Position numbers and translations under genes: made by a program. Positions 33,794 through 45,800 of a stretch of DNA of 64,000 bases are shown here, piece by piece. The number at the start of each line of letters is the position of its first letter. Position 1 is the stretch's first letter. The notes below the pieces were generated by a model. The model worked only from the letters and a program-made list of their open reading frames with translations, was not told the DNA's origin and made no database searches. This stretch comes from Isoetes taiwanensis (Eukaryota > Streptophyta > Lycopodiopsida > Isoetales > Isoetaceae), in assembly GCA_021234155.1 (NCBI GenBank), contig JAJEKV010000091.1:2423501-2487500 (forward strand), read 5' to 3'.

Positions 33794-35339
33794 TGTGACG
33801 TTCCAGGTATCTATACGGTATATGTATGCATACCATGACACGTCACCAGGACTCAATGGGCTTAATGGTCCAAGTGAGGGTTACCCATAATGGTTTTTAT
33901 TAGCTATGTTAATAAAGCCCAAGGGATAATTATGAATTATAATGGCTTAATTAACCTAATTAAGTCATTATGGTCTAATTAGCTAATTATCGGGTGCCAC
34001 CTGGCCCAAATCGATTGGCCAGAAGGGACTTACTATTTTGGGCCTAGGAATAGGGGTCCTACCCCATTTTCTCTCCCAAATTCGAATTGGGATTGAGGAG
34101 GAGCAGCAGCCAGCAGCCAGAAGCCTAAGCTTGTTTTGCTAACACTTACCTACCAGTTTTGAGAGATGGATGCCTACCGTGACCATGGCTCCAGCCAAGA
34201 CACCGGTTAGTCAGTAGATAGGTTTCTTTTCTGCTGACACTTCTTTGAGTAGATGGAATGATTAAATTCTTTTTATGAGTTGCTCTGATTACATGGATGG
34301 TATTTACATTAGTTCTTTCTGCTTCTTCCGTGTATTGGGAATTAAGGGAAGGGTAGTGACCTAAAAGCTTCCTAGGATTAGAGATGTCTCTAGTTAGATT
34401 CCTTAATACCCAATATTGCGGTCTGTGCACAAGAGCCTACCTGGCTGGGGATGCTATGATATGGTTCAGCACCAGATAACGAGTATGATGGTGAAACGGG
34501 GGTGGGGTCTTGCCTAGCGTGGCTACATGACTCCTATAGTGTGCTAGGCCTATAGTCGGTCACTGTGTGAGGGCCGGGTATGGGTCTAACACTCTCTGGG
34601 CCGGAGGGTGGGAGCCTATATAGCCGCCCTGGGCTCGAACGGGTTGGTGAGCTGACCTTTAGATTTAGGAGAGTAAGTCGGGTACGGATGCGAGGTTCAC
34701 TGAGGGGGCACGTGTTCTCTAGCACACCCAGGGATCCGTCATACTGGGGAAGGAGACGCCTCTCTGACCTGCCTCATCGGACTGGGGAGATGTAACCCGG
34801 AGTAGTCCCAAAGGGTGATTCTTGGGGATTGCGTCTCCGGAGGGCTACAAGCACGTCATAGCATGATTCAGCCTATTTGCAAAGTGTGCACAGGAGGGGG
34901 GGATGGAGTGGACAACCCTAGCCATTGTCTTATGCCAGCCAACGCCATGTTATACTTCCGTCTGTTGATATCTTGAGACCCTGGCCATCAGTTGATCCCT
35001 TGGAGTCTGAGCCCGGGGTAGTGCCCTGTTATTGTGTTATTTCATGTTGTTATGAATGGATTGTCTTTTCCATGATGATGATGGATGGGCCACCCTTCGT
35101 GGTGGTATATTATTTTGCATTATGATTGTATGCTAATGTATATGTATGCTTCCGCTGTATAGGATTTCCCATAGAGGACGTGGAACGAATGACACCTCCG
35201 TGTTCCTCGCCCGGATACTTGGCCATCCCAAGTAGTCCGAGTATGACGGAGGGCCTTGCCATGGTGATTTAGTCGCCATGGGAGGGGAAGTCCCGTGTCT
35301 ATACGATGGGAGCATCGTATGGATTCTGGGAGCGTCACA
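33794..35339 (+). repeat. 3' LTR of the chromovirus
   Basis: Starts TGTGACGTTCCAGG and ends GGGAGCGTCACA, followed by the target duplication AGTTC. Compared with the 5' LTR it has scattered substitutions and lacks about 10 bp near 33990. Confidence 0.9.
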
Positions 35340-36048
35340 AGTTCTAGCCTGAACAGGCACATGTGTTTGACAAGGTCAAACACTTGTTTCTTTTAGAGCA
35401 TAAAACTGTTGTCTTATTCAACACCCTGAAGGCCAATACATTCCGTGGCCAGACTAGTTTAATATCTGTGGAGGCTACAATGGCATTCAAGATTGTAGAG
35501 GACGCAGTGTCAAGTTGGTTTTCAGATGAATTATAGTTTTCAGACGATGACGTAGCGACGACACTCACAAAAGAAGTCTTCACAACACACTTTCTAGACA
35601 ACACCAAGGTATATCTTCTACTGCTAAAACTAAGCCAAAATTGTCCTCGCTTCTCACCTTCTTTCATACAACTTTCCACTAATCAAACATTCTTGGATGT
35701 GCAAGTCTCAGGCACATTGAGATTGAATATAACTGGCGACCACAAGGTCGTCAATACATGCAATGCTTGCAACAAGGTAGTGTCGGATAGTCTCAGCGAC
35801 ACATGCGGGAACGACGATATGCTGAAGAATTAACAATATTCAGTGACATTGGCACTGCATCCAAGACGCTTCATGTCATAATGGTAGGAGCATTGCTTGA
35901 CAAATCTCTCGGTTATCCACTAGGAGGCGCATTAGCTACAATGAAGATAGATCCTCGATCATTGCACCAAAGCGTATTGAAGAGCCAGGGTAAATGCACG
36001 TTCGAGCTCAACCACAGACTCCAAATCATTGCCTTCGACTGGGCCTAA

Positions 36049-36607
36049 ACTTAGAACCCGACCCATAACTATTGAGCAACAAATGACATGCCTGCGCATT
36101 TTTAAGTAGCTTTACTTTGCTTGCAACTTCCATGTATTTTATGCTATTAAATTCTTAGCAACCTTCTTCAATTTAAAATATCGAGTTCTTCCTTCATACC
36201 TTGAACAAAATTGACATGCAAAATATTTCACAATTCCTAAGTTCTTTCCCACCCGTCCCCCCTTTTGGATCCTTTATACATTGTTTCGTATGTTATCAAG
36301 TATTCTATTGTCTTGATTTGAATTAATTGTCAAAATATGACTCTGACGTATGATTTAAGCCACTTCACCCTCCGTCCATGGAGCGCAACCCCCCCCCCGC
36401 GGGCGCAACACCTTATTGAAAATGTCCATATGTGCATTAGCCCCAACCAACAAACCAAGAAGTGACGGTAAACACTGCCTTTTAGTGACACGTCGGCAGT
36501 TTGCCTTGCACATTTGCAAGCTCCAACTTCCGAAGGCATCGACAGGGAATCCGGTAGCATGGATACATTGCTACTAGCTGGCAATCATTCTGTCCCATGA
36601 CGTTGTG
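36049..36607 (+). promoter_or_regulatory. Gap upstream of the PPP4R4-like gene
   Basis: This 560-bp stretch separates the MEIOB-like relic from the next gene's ATG and probably holds its promoter. It contains a C9 run followed by GCGGGCGC (near 36391-36406). No clear TATA box is close to the start codon. Confidence 0.35.
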
Positions 36608-39600
36608 ATGGTTTTGATGGACCGGCACATGTTCGATGTGGATGAAGCATCAAAAGAAACGGTAAGTTAATTATCTGTGCTCTGTTCTTCGAAGTGCACT
36701 TGAATTCGAACCCAAGACTCAGATATTCTGGTTAACTCATCCCATAACGATGCAAAATATTTAATCATCGTTAGAAAGTATGGAGCTAGTTTGATGCATA
36801 GTTTAGGACCAAGGCAGGAATTTTTAAATATCCAGGATTCCTTGATTCTAGAGAGCCATGCTGTCTTTTGCAGCGAAAAGATGCAGGGTTGACTAAGGAA
36901 GATATTGAAAGCCTGATCGTGGATGAGAACTTATACGAGCTCGACAGGATGAAAATGTTTCTCTCTCCAACTGCACATCAGGTAGTTAATTGTTTGGCTA
37001 AGTTTGAAATGACTTTGGGTGCCTTTTATCCTGATGAAAAACAAACTGATCGAATTGTCATGAGCTTGATTAGACAATTATCTTATTGGAACAGCCATAA
37101 GTAAAGGAATATTAATGATCATCTGCATTAGATACCTGAAACCTTCTATGCCTATTCCAGGTCTTTTACTTCTTTCCACAATTCATGTCCGTAACAATAA
37201 CTCCTGCTATAATACCAGTCAACATGCGCTATTATAAATTTCCCTTGTAAACTCAGCTTTTAACAGTAGGCAAGGTGATTTCATGATTGGTTTCGGTGGA
37301 TTATTCTTGTACCTGGCCTCTCTACCTTCATGATTGGTTTTGGTGGATTATTCTTGTACCCGGCCTCCTTACCTTTAGTAAGTTGTGTCTGCAAATCCAG
37401 TTAAAGCTCTGCTTTAGTCAAGTTGGCACTGACAATGGCACCTGCTGCTCTCTGTTAGAAAAATGGTCTGTCTTTTCTAATAGGGGACGTATGTGTTAAA
37501 GCAATGGAAGCAACAGCAGAGAGTAGTGTTACAAGCAAGTTAACTGTGTTTATGTTTATGATGTTGTATGCAGCTTCAGCAAAGTTGTGCTTTGACAAAG
37601 CTTCCCACCATATTCCATGAATATGGTTTAAGAGCTTATCATGCACTTTTTCCTGGCCTTGGTTCAGCATTGCACGAGTTTAGTCCACCAATACAAGTAT
37701 GTTTATTTGATCCCATAAATACATGCAGTTAAGTTCTGGCGTTTTATCTGAAAACAAACCGTTCTGGGATTAAATTATACCAATACAGAGGTAAACTAAG
37801 CAGATCGATCAATAGATAATAGATAATGCTACGGCTAGAAGATGGCATAGTTTGGAGGGTGCAGACCCCGTTCTTCTAACACCAGAGGTTGCTAGACCTG
37901 ATAAATTTCTAATTTCTCTCATTTTGTTTATGAGAAACATTATTAAAGTAGGTATCATAATATAGACTGTGTTGACAACCGCTTACATAGAACTGTGTTC
38001 AAGCTACGATTTTGATGTTTAAATAGTTTTGTTTGTGTTTCACACTTTGTCCAAATCTTAGTTTTTTTATAAGAACAAATTGGCTACAATACTATGGTCT
38101 GGGGCGTTTCATTATTCTACTACTGTTCTTAACTATGTGCATGACCATGGCATGCTTTCCTTCTTTCGACCGATATTAAGCTATTATGTAAGTTTAGGTA
38201 GCTGCAGGAGAAGCCTTCCTTACGATCATGCATGATGGATCTTTACCAAAGGAGGTAAAATAACATATTGTGCAATTAATGGATGAGACTAAAGTGCATG
38301 CCCTTGTGATAAATTTCTTAATCTGATTTCTTAGGTAGCAGTGAAGATTTTGAGTACAGTTATTGGCATGCTTGATGCTTATCTCAGCAAGGAAGTAGTC
38401 TATATTTGGCTAGATACTCTGTGTGCAATGGCTCCTCTACTACCACGGAAGGTCAGCTTCAAAAGTTTTGTTCAAAACAATCTACTTTATATATGTTGAG
38501 CTGGAGCAATGTCTGGTGCCCTCCATAAAAGCTGTTAATAAGATAAGCAAAAATCAAACCAAGACTTCCAGAGATGATCAAAGCAAGCCCTATGCAATAT
38601 TTGTTCGTTCATATCTTTCATTTTCTGATGAACTCTATAACTGGTGCTAGATGCTAACTGAAGATCTATTAAAGTTAGCTCTCTCAAAGGGGCCAGTAGA
38701 GGAGACTTCTCAATCAAGAATTATCTGTAGCCGAATATATGGCGCTATAGCGCCCTTGCTTGAAGGTGCATATATTGAGCAAAACTTTCTTCAAAAAGCC
38801 ATGGAACTTTGTCAGGTATTGCTGTTATCAACTGGGACTAAAAGCTACTTCTGGTTCACAATATAAGGTAACTACCTACAAAACAATTCCAGGATACAGA
38901 TTCAGAAGTGCGCATCTGCATGTGTCAACAACTAGACCGGTTAGGAAGAGCGGTTGGCATTGAAGCAACTAAGGTTTAGCTTATGTTGTTAAGACGATTT
39001 GTTTACAAGCTATTTGCATGTCGTAACTTATGTGTATGCTCCACTATTCTCAGAATAGACATTTATCACACTGCAGAGAACCATTATACCGGAACTTTAT
39101 GAACTGCTAAAAGACGAAGAAGTTCTGGTTCGACGTGCTGCTTTGGAGAGCCTTGTGCAAATGCTGGACTTTTTTCCCTCTGAAATTAGGCGACTTAAAG
39201 TGCTTCCCATCATTTGCCAGTGTGCACCTCAACTCTTTTGAAGTTTGGTGCAGTTATCTTGTATAGAAGGAATCAAGATTATAAGGATTATAAGGTTGAC
39301 GGTGTGAGACGCCATGAGTTGACAATGTGAAATTTTGTCTTTAGGATTTGTGGTCATAATGACTCAATAATGCTTATTTGTTTGGCACGACTATTTGGGG
39401 TAATGATATTGAAGGTCAGATTTACATGCTGAAGTTTATCTACCTGAAGTCTTTGTCACTTAGCTTGGCATTTGAAACTTTGCATGTAGTTATGCAGATG
39501 GTGCCTGAACTACATGAAGATGATATTCAACTATTAATCAATTCGTATAAGTGGCTCAGCTGTCATCCAAATGAAAAAATACGTCGGGTATGGATTATAT

Positions 39601-39809
39601 ATTAATTGTGTGTAGCTAATCTAAGGCAGCTAACCTTTATAGTTAAACTTTTTCTGTCTTTTGTGTAGCTAGCTGCATTTAATTTTCCAGCCATTCTGAA
39701 GGCACTTGGTGCTCGCAAATATGCATCTCTGCTACATACAATATATTTGCAGTTCGTAAAAGATTCTTCTTCGAGTGTCAGAACTAGCATTGCAGCTTCC
39801 TTGCACGAG
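36608..39809 (+). CDS. PPP4R4-like gene, 5' block of eleven exons
   Basis: The first 380-odd codons. Exon lengths 54, 108, 123, 57, 117, 165, 81, 143, 70, 90 and 141 keep the frame; only the junction between the 143- and 70-nt exons splits a codon (CA then G). HEAT-type helix pairs recur about every 40 residues. Introns are 80-600 bp, much shorter than the following two. The second intron holds a 48-bp tandem duplication (37285-37379, TGATTGGTTT..GGTGGATTATT). Confidence 0.8.
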
Positions 39810-42800
39810 GTATAACAACAGATATTTGTACTGGCTTCTAAAGGAACTTCATGCTGCTTTTTATCTTATCCAATTTAGAAACTAGATGCATGTAAATGTA
39901 TAAAAGTAATGTCTTCCTAGTAATTCAAGATGTTAAGGAGCAGCAATTGGATAGCATAATGGTTATAACCTCACTTGGTACATTTGAGCATAAGACCATT
40001 GAAATGGATTTCAGTAGATGCGTTAAATTATTGTAAGCCATTATATGCTGACGCAGTGGATGTGTACATATGTTGCACAAATGTCCATAACGTGTTTACT
40101 ACTAGAAACTGGTAGAAGCATACGACAGCACTTATTGATAATGCGCAGTATTCATTTTATTCTTGAAGAATAGCTTTCTGATAGCCTGAGGAAATCCTGA
40201 AGGATGAAGGAAAGACAAGGACAGAAGCGTAAGCACCTACTAGCTCCTAGAGAGTGAACTAAGAAGAATGAGGCGTGACTATGGCTAATATAGAGTGCCA
40301 TGTCAGCAACAAGTGATGACTCAGCATGCACAGTCATCATCATACTAACATCCCCCCTATGACGTGCATGGCTGAAAAAAAAAAAACTATAAATCCTAGG
40401 ACTAACATCCCCCCTGAGATGTTACATGTCCTAAATTTCAGCATATAAAGCAAGGTCAACCACATAAGTAACCATGGGTGCCACTGAAACTTGGTTTTAA
40501 ACCATATTTTTCTGCCTCTGTACCATTCTCGTGTCTTTGTGATGTAGACATTCATACTACTGATATAAGATCCAGCACGGGACTGATAACCCATATCAAC
40601 AATATATATCTTCTGTAGTGCATATACCTTTCTCAAAAAATCTGATTCAGTGCTATGGTAGAACTCACAAATCACATCTGACAATCTTCCAATCATATCA
40701 GTATCATACAAATCCAATGAATTATTGTCTGAAGATTCAGATTGATCCACCCCAAACTGCTCTGGTAGACTTTCAGTAGAGAGACTTGTATGGTCATATA
40801 TATCAAGAGTAATTAATATCTGATTTCTCATATGCAAGCATCTGTAATTTACCTTTAGCCTATTGGTGAATCCTCCAATACCAAGGTAAGAAATATACCC
40901 CAAACAATCATCCAAGTTAGAATGATCCTCCACCTTCCCATCATGTGTGCAAGCAAATGGAATATGTAGATGAATATAAAGTGGAAAATCGACTTCATGT
41001 TTACTAACCTTGGTGATTATGGAACTAAAACCAGCATTCTGCTCATATATATCCATCGAAGGAAGTTGAAGAACCAACTCATCTTTGAAATCTGCAGTAT
41101 ACACTTGATGCTCAAATATTTCAGCCCTATGCTCATGCAGACAAGCCACATGCAAATCATCTTGTTCAGATTTAACTATAACATCTTGGTCTTGTTCTAA
41201 ATCTGTAGGTGCTACTGTTTCCATATATGAACTAGTGAGCGCATCTGAAGCACTTTGCAATGTAAACTTGTGGTCATTTTCAAAACATGCAGCTCGTATA
41301 TACCCTAGAGGTACATCAGCAGCTGTGTCCATGATAAGATCAGAAAGTATATCTTGTTCGGAAAAATCAGCACTCCATTCACATGAGACTACCATGTGCT
41401 TGTCTTCTATCTCATTGCAAATATCCTGAATCAGAGCACCCTGCAGAGCAGGTACATGAGCAATATATAGCGGTGAAGACTCCAAGAACATCGCTGTTAC
41501 AGCATAATCTGCTATGTCGAATGAAGTTTGGATCATAGAAGATGGACTAATATCGTGAACATTATCTTCATTGGACATAGTATGCTCGTGTTTGATCCGT
41601 GCAGCTTGCACTTCTCCAAGGTTTTCCACAATTTTATAATCATCATGGGGAAATGTATCAGGAATATCTTCTTGATGAACATCTGTGTCAGCTATCATGG
41701 TTGCCATAACTGCATCTATCTCAAATTTAAACTGCAATGAATCCCATAGTTCCTTAGAACTAGAGAACTCATCTAATACCCAAGGATGTATTTCTTTATC
41801 AATTGCCAAGCGAATAGTACTCAAAGCAATTTCATCTACTGCATCAAACTTTTCCTTGTCTTCTGCATCTAACCGTGTATGCTTCCCAAGAACAATATCC
41901 AAATGTTCCTGTCCATAGGAGTAAAGAAGCTTATGCATGAAAATTTTCCAGCTAGAATAATTTTCATGTGCTAAGAACTCAAATGAAGCCCAATCATATG
42001 CTGATGGCATCTGCACGTAGAAGTCCATAGATCCACCCAGCATACACCTACTATTGATCTATATGCTTTTGATTATCAATAACCGTAGTGCAAATAATCG
42101 CTCAAATGCTAGCATAGACGTCCAGATCCTAGCCCAAACTTGAGATCCGGCAAGAACTGTGCCGCAAAATCCAGATCCAACCAAATTCAGAGCCAAATCG
42201 AGCTCCAAGTTCTAAATTCGGTGCCCCTCTGCCGTAACTCCAAGTGTGGCCCTATCCGACCAACAAAAATAGAACGCACCTTTTTCTTTTCTCCCGAATA
42301 AGCCACGAACCAAAATGATTGCGCCCACCATGCAATATATCTCCGATTATACAAATTCTATTGTCGATTTGCCATATGGCACAAATCCGACTCCAAAATA
42401 TCTTCGCAAAGAAATCCGACCCTTTTTAGGGTTCTAATCTTCAGATCCGGCAAGATCCGCATGCTAAAAACACCAGATCCGAGCAAATCCTTCATATTCT
42501 TCTTCAACCTTGTGGTGTAGATCCGCACCAAATCCACACAATGCAGCAAACGCTCATTCAGAGCTTTGCTCCTTTGCAGCCAATTGATCTTGCAAGGAAT
42601 CTTGCCAAGAAATTGACTCGAGTTTCACTGATCTAATCCACCCCAGATTTCTAGAGCATCTGTATCAAGAGATCTCAGAACATCTGTGTGCCAATCAGAC
42701 CAAGCCTTTGAGAGCTTAACTTCCAAGTCAAAAAAAACTCACTGAGAATTTTGAAGATCAACCGTGATCGACTTGCTAACCTCCCCCTTCAGATCGGCTC

Positions 42801-45800
42801 TGATACCATGATAGCCTGAGGAAATCCTGAAGGATGAAGGAAAGACAAGGACAGAAGCGTAAGCACCTACTAGCTCCTAGAGAGTGAACTAAGAAGAATG
42901 AGGCGTGACTATGGCTAATATAGAGTGCCATGTCAGCAACAAGTGATGACTCAGCATGCACAGTCATCATCATACTAACACTTTCCTATCTCATTCTTCT
43001 CTTCGTCTCTCTTTCCCCCAGAAATGACTCATTATAGTTCATTTCAAGTGCATAAGTTAATAAATCCCAGATGGAGATTGAGCTAAGCATGTTGACGGCG
43101 AGGAAAGGAAGTGCCCAATGTGTTATCTAAATATGGCCGAGTCTAAGGAGCATTTCAATTTACCTGCCCTACCTACATATGATAAGAGGAAAATATTATT
43201 GCCTCTTTCGAGAAAGAACATCTTTCCAGTAGCTCATGAAGTAATGCCAGGAACGTGTATATGGCGTCTCTTTCAAACGGAGGAGCATGCTCACACAGAG
43301 AGCCAGCATGAGCTCGAACAGAAGAAGGTAATTGGAAGGTAATTCGTTCTGCTTCGATGGACGAACCATTGAAATTATATCTTGATCTAGGAGCGGAGTT
43401 CTCAGGTCCCCTCTTCAGATTGAAAAATGCTGCCGATGCTAGATTGTTAAAGGATACGCATCTCTCGCCTAGTCTGAGAAACAGTGCTTCCAAATGCATT
43501 TTCATGATCTTTAGACAAAACTCTTCTTTTTTTGACATGTTGGTAAGATCTGGGGACTTGATTTGAGAGTGGAAGAATGGGCTCACTTAGAGAGACTTCA
43601 AGTATCAGTCTAATTTAGAATGATCAAAAGTAAACCCCTGGTGCCCGGTGCCTCAAGATATAATGCTCGTTGAATTTATTGCTAGACCACCCTTAAAGCT
43701 TGAAGTGCCTTTCCAGGCGGCATCTTTCATACATAAGCTACGCCACTTTGGGGTGACATGAGAGGGCCAGCTGAGACTCACTTGGTTGGTGTTTGTATCA
43801 TCAAAAGATCTGGTTGATCAAGGTTGTACAACTTGGTGTTTTGCAAAAGCAGCTCGATGTTCTTAAGGCATTCTCAATGGATAGACTTCGTCCTTCTCAA
43901 TGTAATTTGAGAGGGCTCAATGTGATATTTGTCATGATCTGGAACAACCTTATATCTCAAAACACTTGGTTAGATGCCTGTAGAATTATCTTCCAAAATG
44001 GAATTTTACACGGAACAGTAGACCTGGTTATCTTGATAATGACCTCCCTATTAAAATAAGATTCTCAATGGGTCAATTCAAGGTGTCCTATCATCAGCTG
44101 GAAATTGAGCTGGGTCGTGTTTAAACATCTTAGCCGGGAAGATAAGAAATGCACGTTGTATCACTTGGATATGGTGGAGTTTGAGAAACGTTTCATCTTT
44201 ACCTGCCCTGTTTATTATTTCACAAGGAAGATCTTTTTAGACACCCAATATCCTTACAACAGCTTATGGACTACTATGACCAGAAACAAAATTCTTCATT
44301 TGTTCATGAGCTTGTTCAGAGACAAAGGAGCGTCCTTAAAGACCGAAACAGCATTAGACCCCAAGTGGTTGAAAAGAAACAGAAATTGTTTTATTTTTCC
44401 TTATTGCTGAAGATCACAACAAAGTGGAAGGTGGAGAGCTCTCCAAAGAAAAAAAAAGGGAGGAAAATCAATAAGATAATGGAAAATAGAAGAATGTAGA
44501 AAATGAAAAAATGGAAAAGATATGGAAAAGGGTGCACCAAATTTCATTCAAAAATAAGGTAATACAAAGCTTCAAGGAATCTTCACATGGGGGAAGAGGC
44601 CTCCCACATCTCTTTCCAGGGGCCTGCCACTACCTTTTCTCCATGGAAATCAAAGAGGAGAACGAGTCCCTCAAGATTTTTTTATTTTTTTAAGCAAATC
44701 TTGGCCGTCCATTTGTCATGATCTTGGCACTTCTTTTTGACGCCTCATCAATCCCCTTGTTCTTGTTTTCTTCTCCTTCATAACCAATTTTTGCTTAATA
44801 ACTACACAACTTGATTTGGGACTTTGGATTCCAACAAGAAGCACAAATGAATGTGGGCCCTTGATTTTCTCCCCCCTTAGATTTTTAGAGTGCAATTCTT
44901 CTATTTTGACTGGGATTTGCCAAAAATCTGGTCAACAGAGCCAAATATGATGGTTCCTTGAGTAAGGGGTTAGAGAGAAAAGGGGAAGTTTGCTGATTTT
45001 TGGTTTTAAATAAGCTGCATGCCTTTGCTTGGGTCACACCTCCTTCAATTTGGGAAAGTGTGAGATTCTGCTGATTTTCTGCAAAAGTGTGTAGGGATAG
45101 TTAGCTAAAAGGAAAACAGATCTAAATGAGGTCAACTATGGTCCACTACTCATATTGTGCGCCAGAAGGCATTCTGGAATTTCCACAAGTGTGCTGGTAC
45201 ACTGCTGAATAGTTGCATCTCTAATGGTAATTTTTTTTTTTTAGGATAGAATTAAAGCTCTTAATTACTACATATTCTTAGCTAACTGCTATGATGGGGA
45301 AAAACAATTCTCCCATTATTCGAGGCTCTTGCTTGGAATTTCAGCACCAAAACTAAATATCTAGGTTGTTAGTACTATTAGAAAATGGCCAGTAAACCAA
45401 GATCATTGCTCTAATACCCCCGGGGGTTTCACATGCTGCAATCAGGTTAAACATGCCTATTCTTCCCTTTTTTTCTTTCGGGGCGGTCCTTTCTTATCCA
45501 TTTTCTGATTCTCATTGCCCCCAGCTGAAGTGGACCCTTCTGACTTCCTTTTTCTATTATGGTCTAATGGTGCCGATGAACTTCGAAAAAAGAAGTCAGC
45601 ACCATTTGCTTTAATTCTGAATCAGCTTCTTTTGTTTGACCACATTTCTCTTGAGTTGGTGAGTTCACATATATACAAAGCAAGGCATTTCTGGTCTGGA
45701 AGGTTTATGGGTTGCCTCAAAGTGGTTGGGTCCCCGACTCTTATTTCACAGTATGCTGGAGACAGAAAGATAAAGTGTTCTTCTGATTCCGCTCCCCTAA

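Larger units (their letters stand above)
25747..35339 (+). mobile_element. Ty3/gypsy chromovirus carrying a histone-H3 cassette
   Basis: A 9.6-kb LTR retrotransposon bounded by LTRs of 1548 and 1546 bp with TGTGACG/CGTCACA ends and a perfect 5-bp target duplication AGTTC (25742-25746 and 35340-35344). It has a tRNA-iMet primer site and a G-rich polypurine tract. Order: LTR, primer site, two non-retroviral ORFs (27971-30732), partial RT, RNase H, integrase, chromodomain, tract, LTR. Gag with its CCHC knuckle, protease and the N-terminal RT are absent, so it could only move with help from a relative. The LTRs differ by a few percent by eye, plus a 10-bp indel near 25965, indicating an insertion that is not very recent. 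Confidence 0.9.
24036..36048 (+). pseudogene. MEIOB-like OB-fold protein pseudogene, split by two retroelements
   Basis: With the two inserted elements set aside, plus-strand pieces follow each other. They are NTGTCYVQHHMALN (24039-24079), NVDVVDEHAMHTIMVTADEE continuing to KFGDCVNTIKML (25540-25730), QAHVFDKVKHLFLLEHKTVV and FRGQTSLISVEATMAFKIVE (35353-35535), FSDDDVATTLTKEVF, SGTLRLNITGDHKVVNTCNA with CNACNKVV...DTCG (35705-35805), then AEELTIFSDIGTASKTLHVI to LQIIAFDWA (35815-36048). The order (OB fold, acidic linker, zinc-ribbon inside an OB fold) and local phrases fit MEIOB, a meiotic RPA1-like ssDNA-binding protein. That assignment is from memory of the family. A TAG near 35536, a TGA at 25727 and a frameshift near 35810 are independent of the insertions. 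Confidence 0.5.
40179..42980 (-). mobile_element. Young non-autonomous LTR retrotransposon with a gag-like ORF (TR-GAG type)
   Basis: Two 172-bp LTRs (40179-40350 and 42809-42980) are identical base for base as I read them. They begin TGTTAGTATGATG and end GGCTATCA on the minus strand. The element is flanked by CTTTC on both sides (40174-40178 and 42981-42985). The primer site TGGTATCAGAGCC (42808-42796, minus) touches the 5' LTR, and a G-rich tract touches the 3' LTR. The interior holds one 567-codon ORF and no protease, RT or integrase, so enzymes must come from a copia relative. Identical LTRs mean a very recent insertion, in an intron of the PPP4R4-like gene and antisense to it. Confidence 0.93.

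Noticed and set aside
40340-42043. Host gene on the minus strand of the intron
   Set aside because: The ORF lies exactly between identical LTRs with a primer site and purine tract, and its stop is in the LTR.
44105-44499. Overlapping 101- and 77-codon ORFs as genes
   Set aside because: They are frames of a decayed LINE C-terminus that recurs at 43.1 and 56.7 kb.
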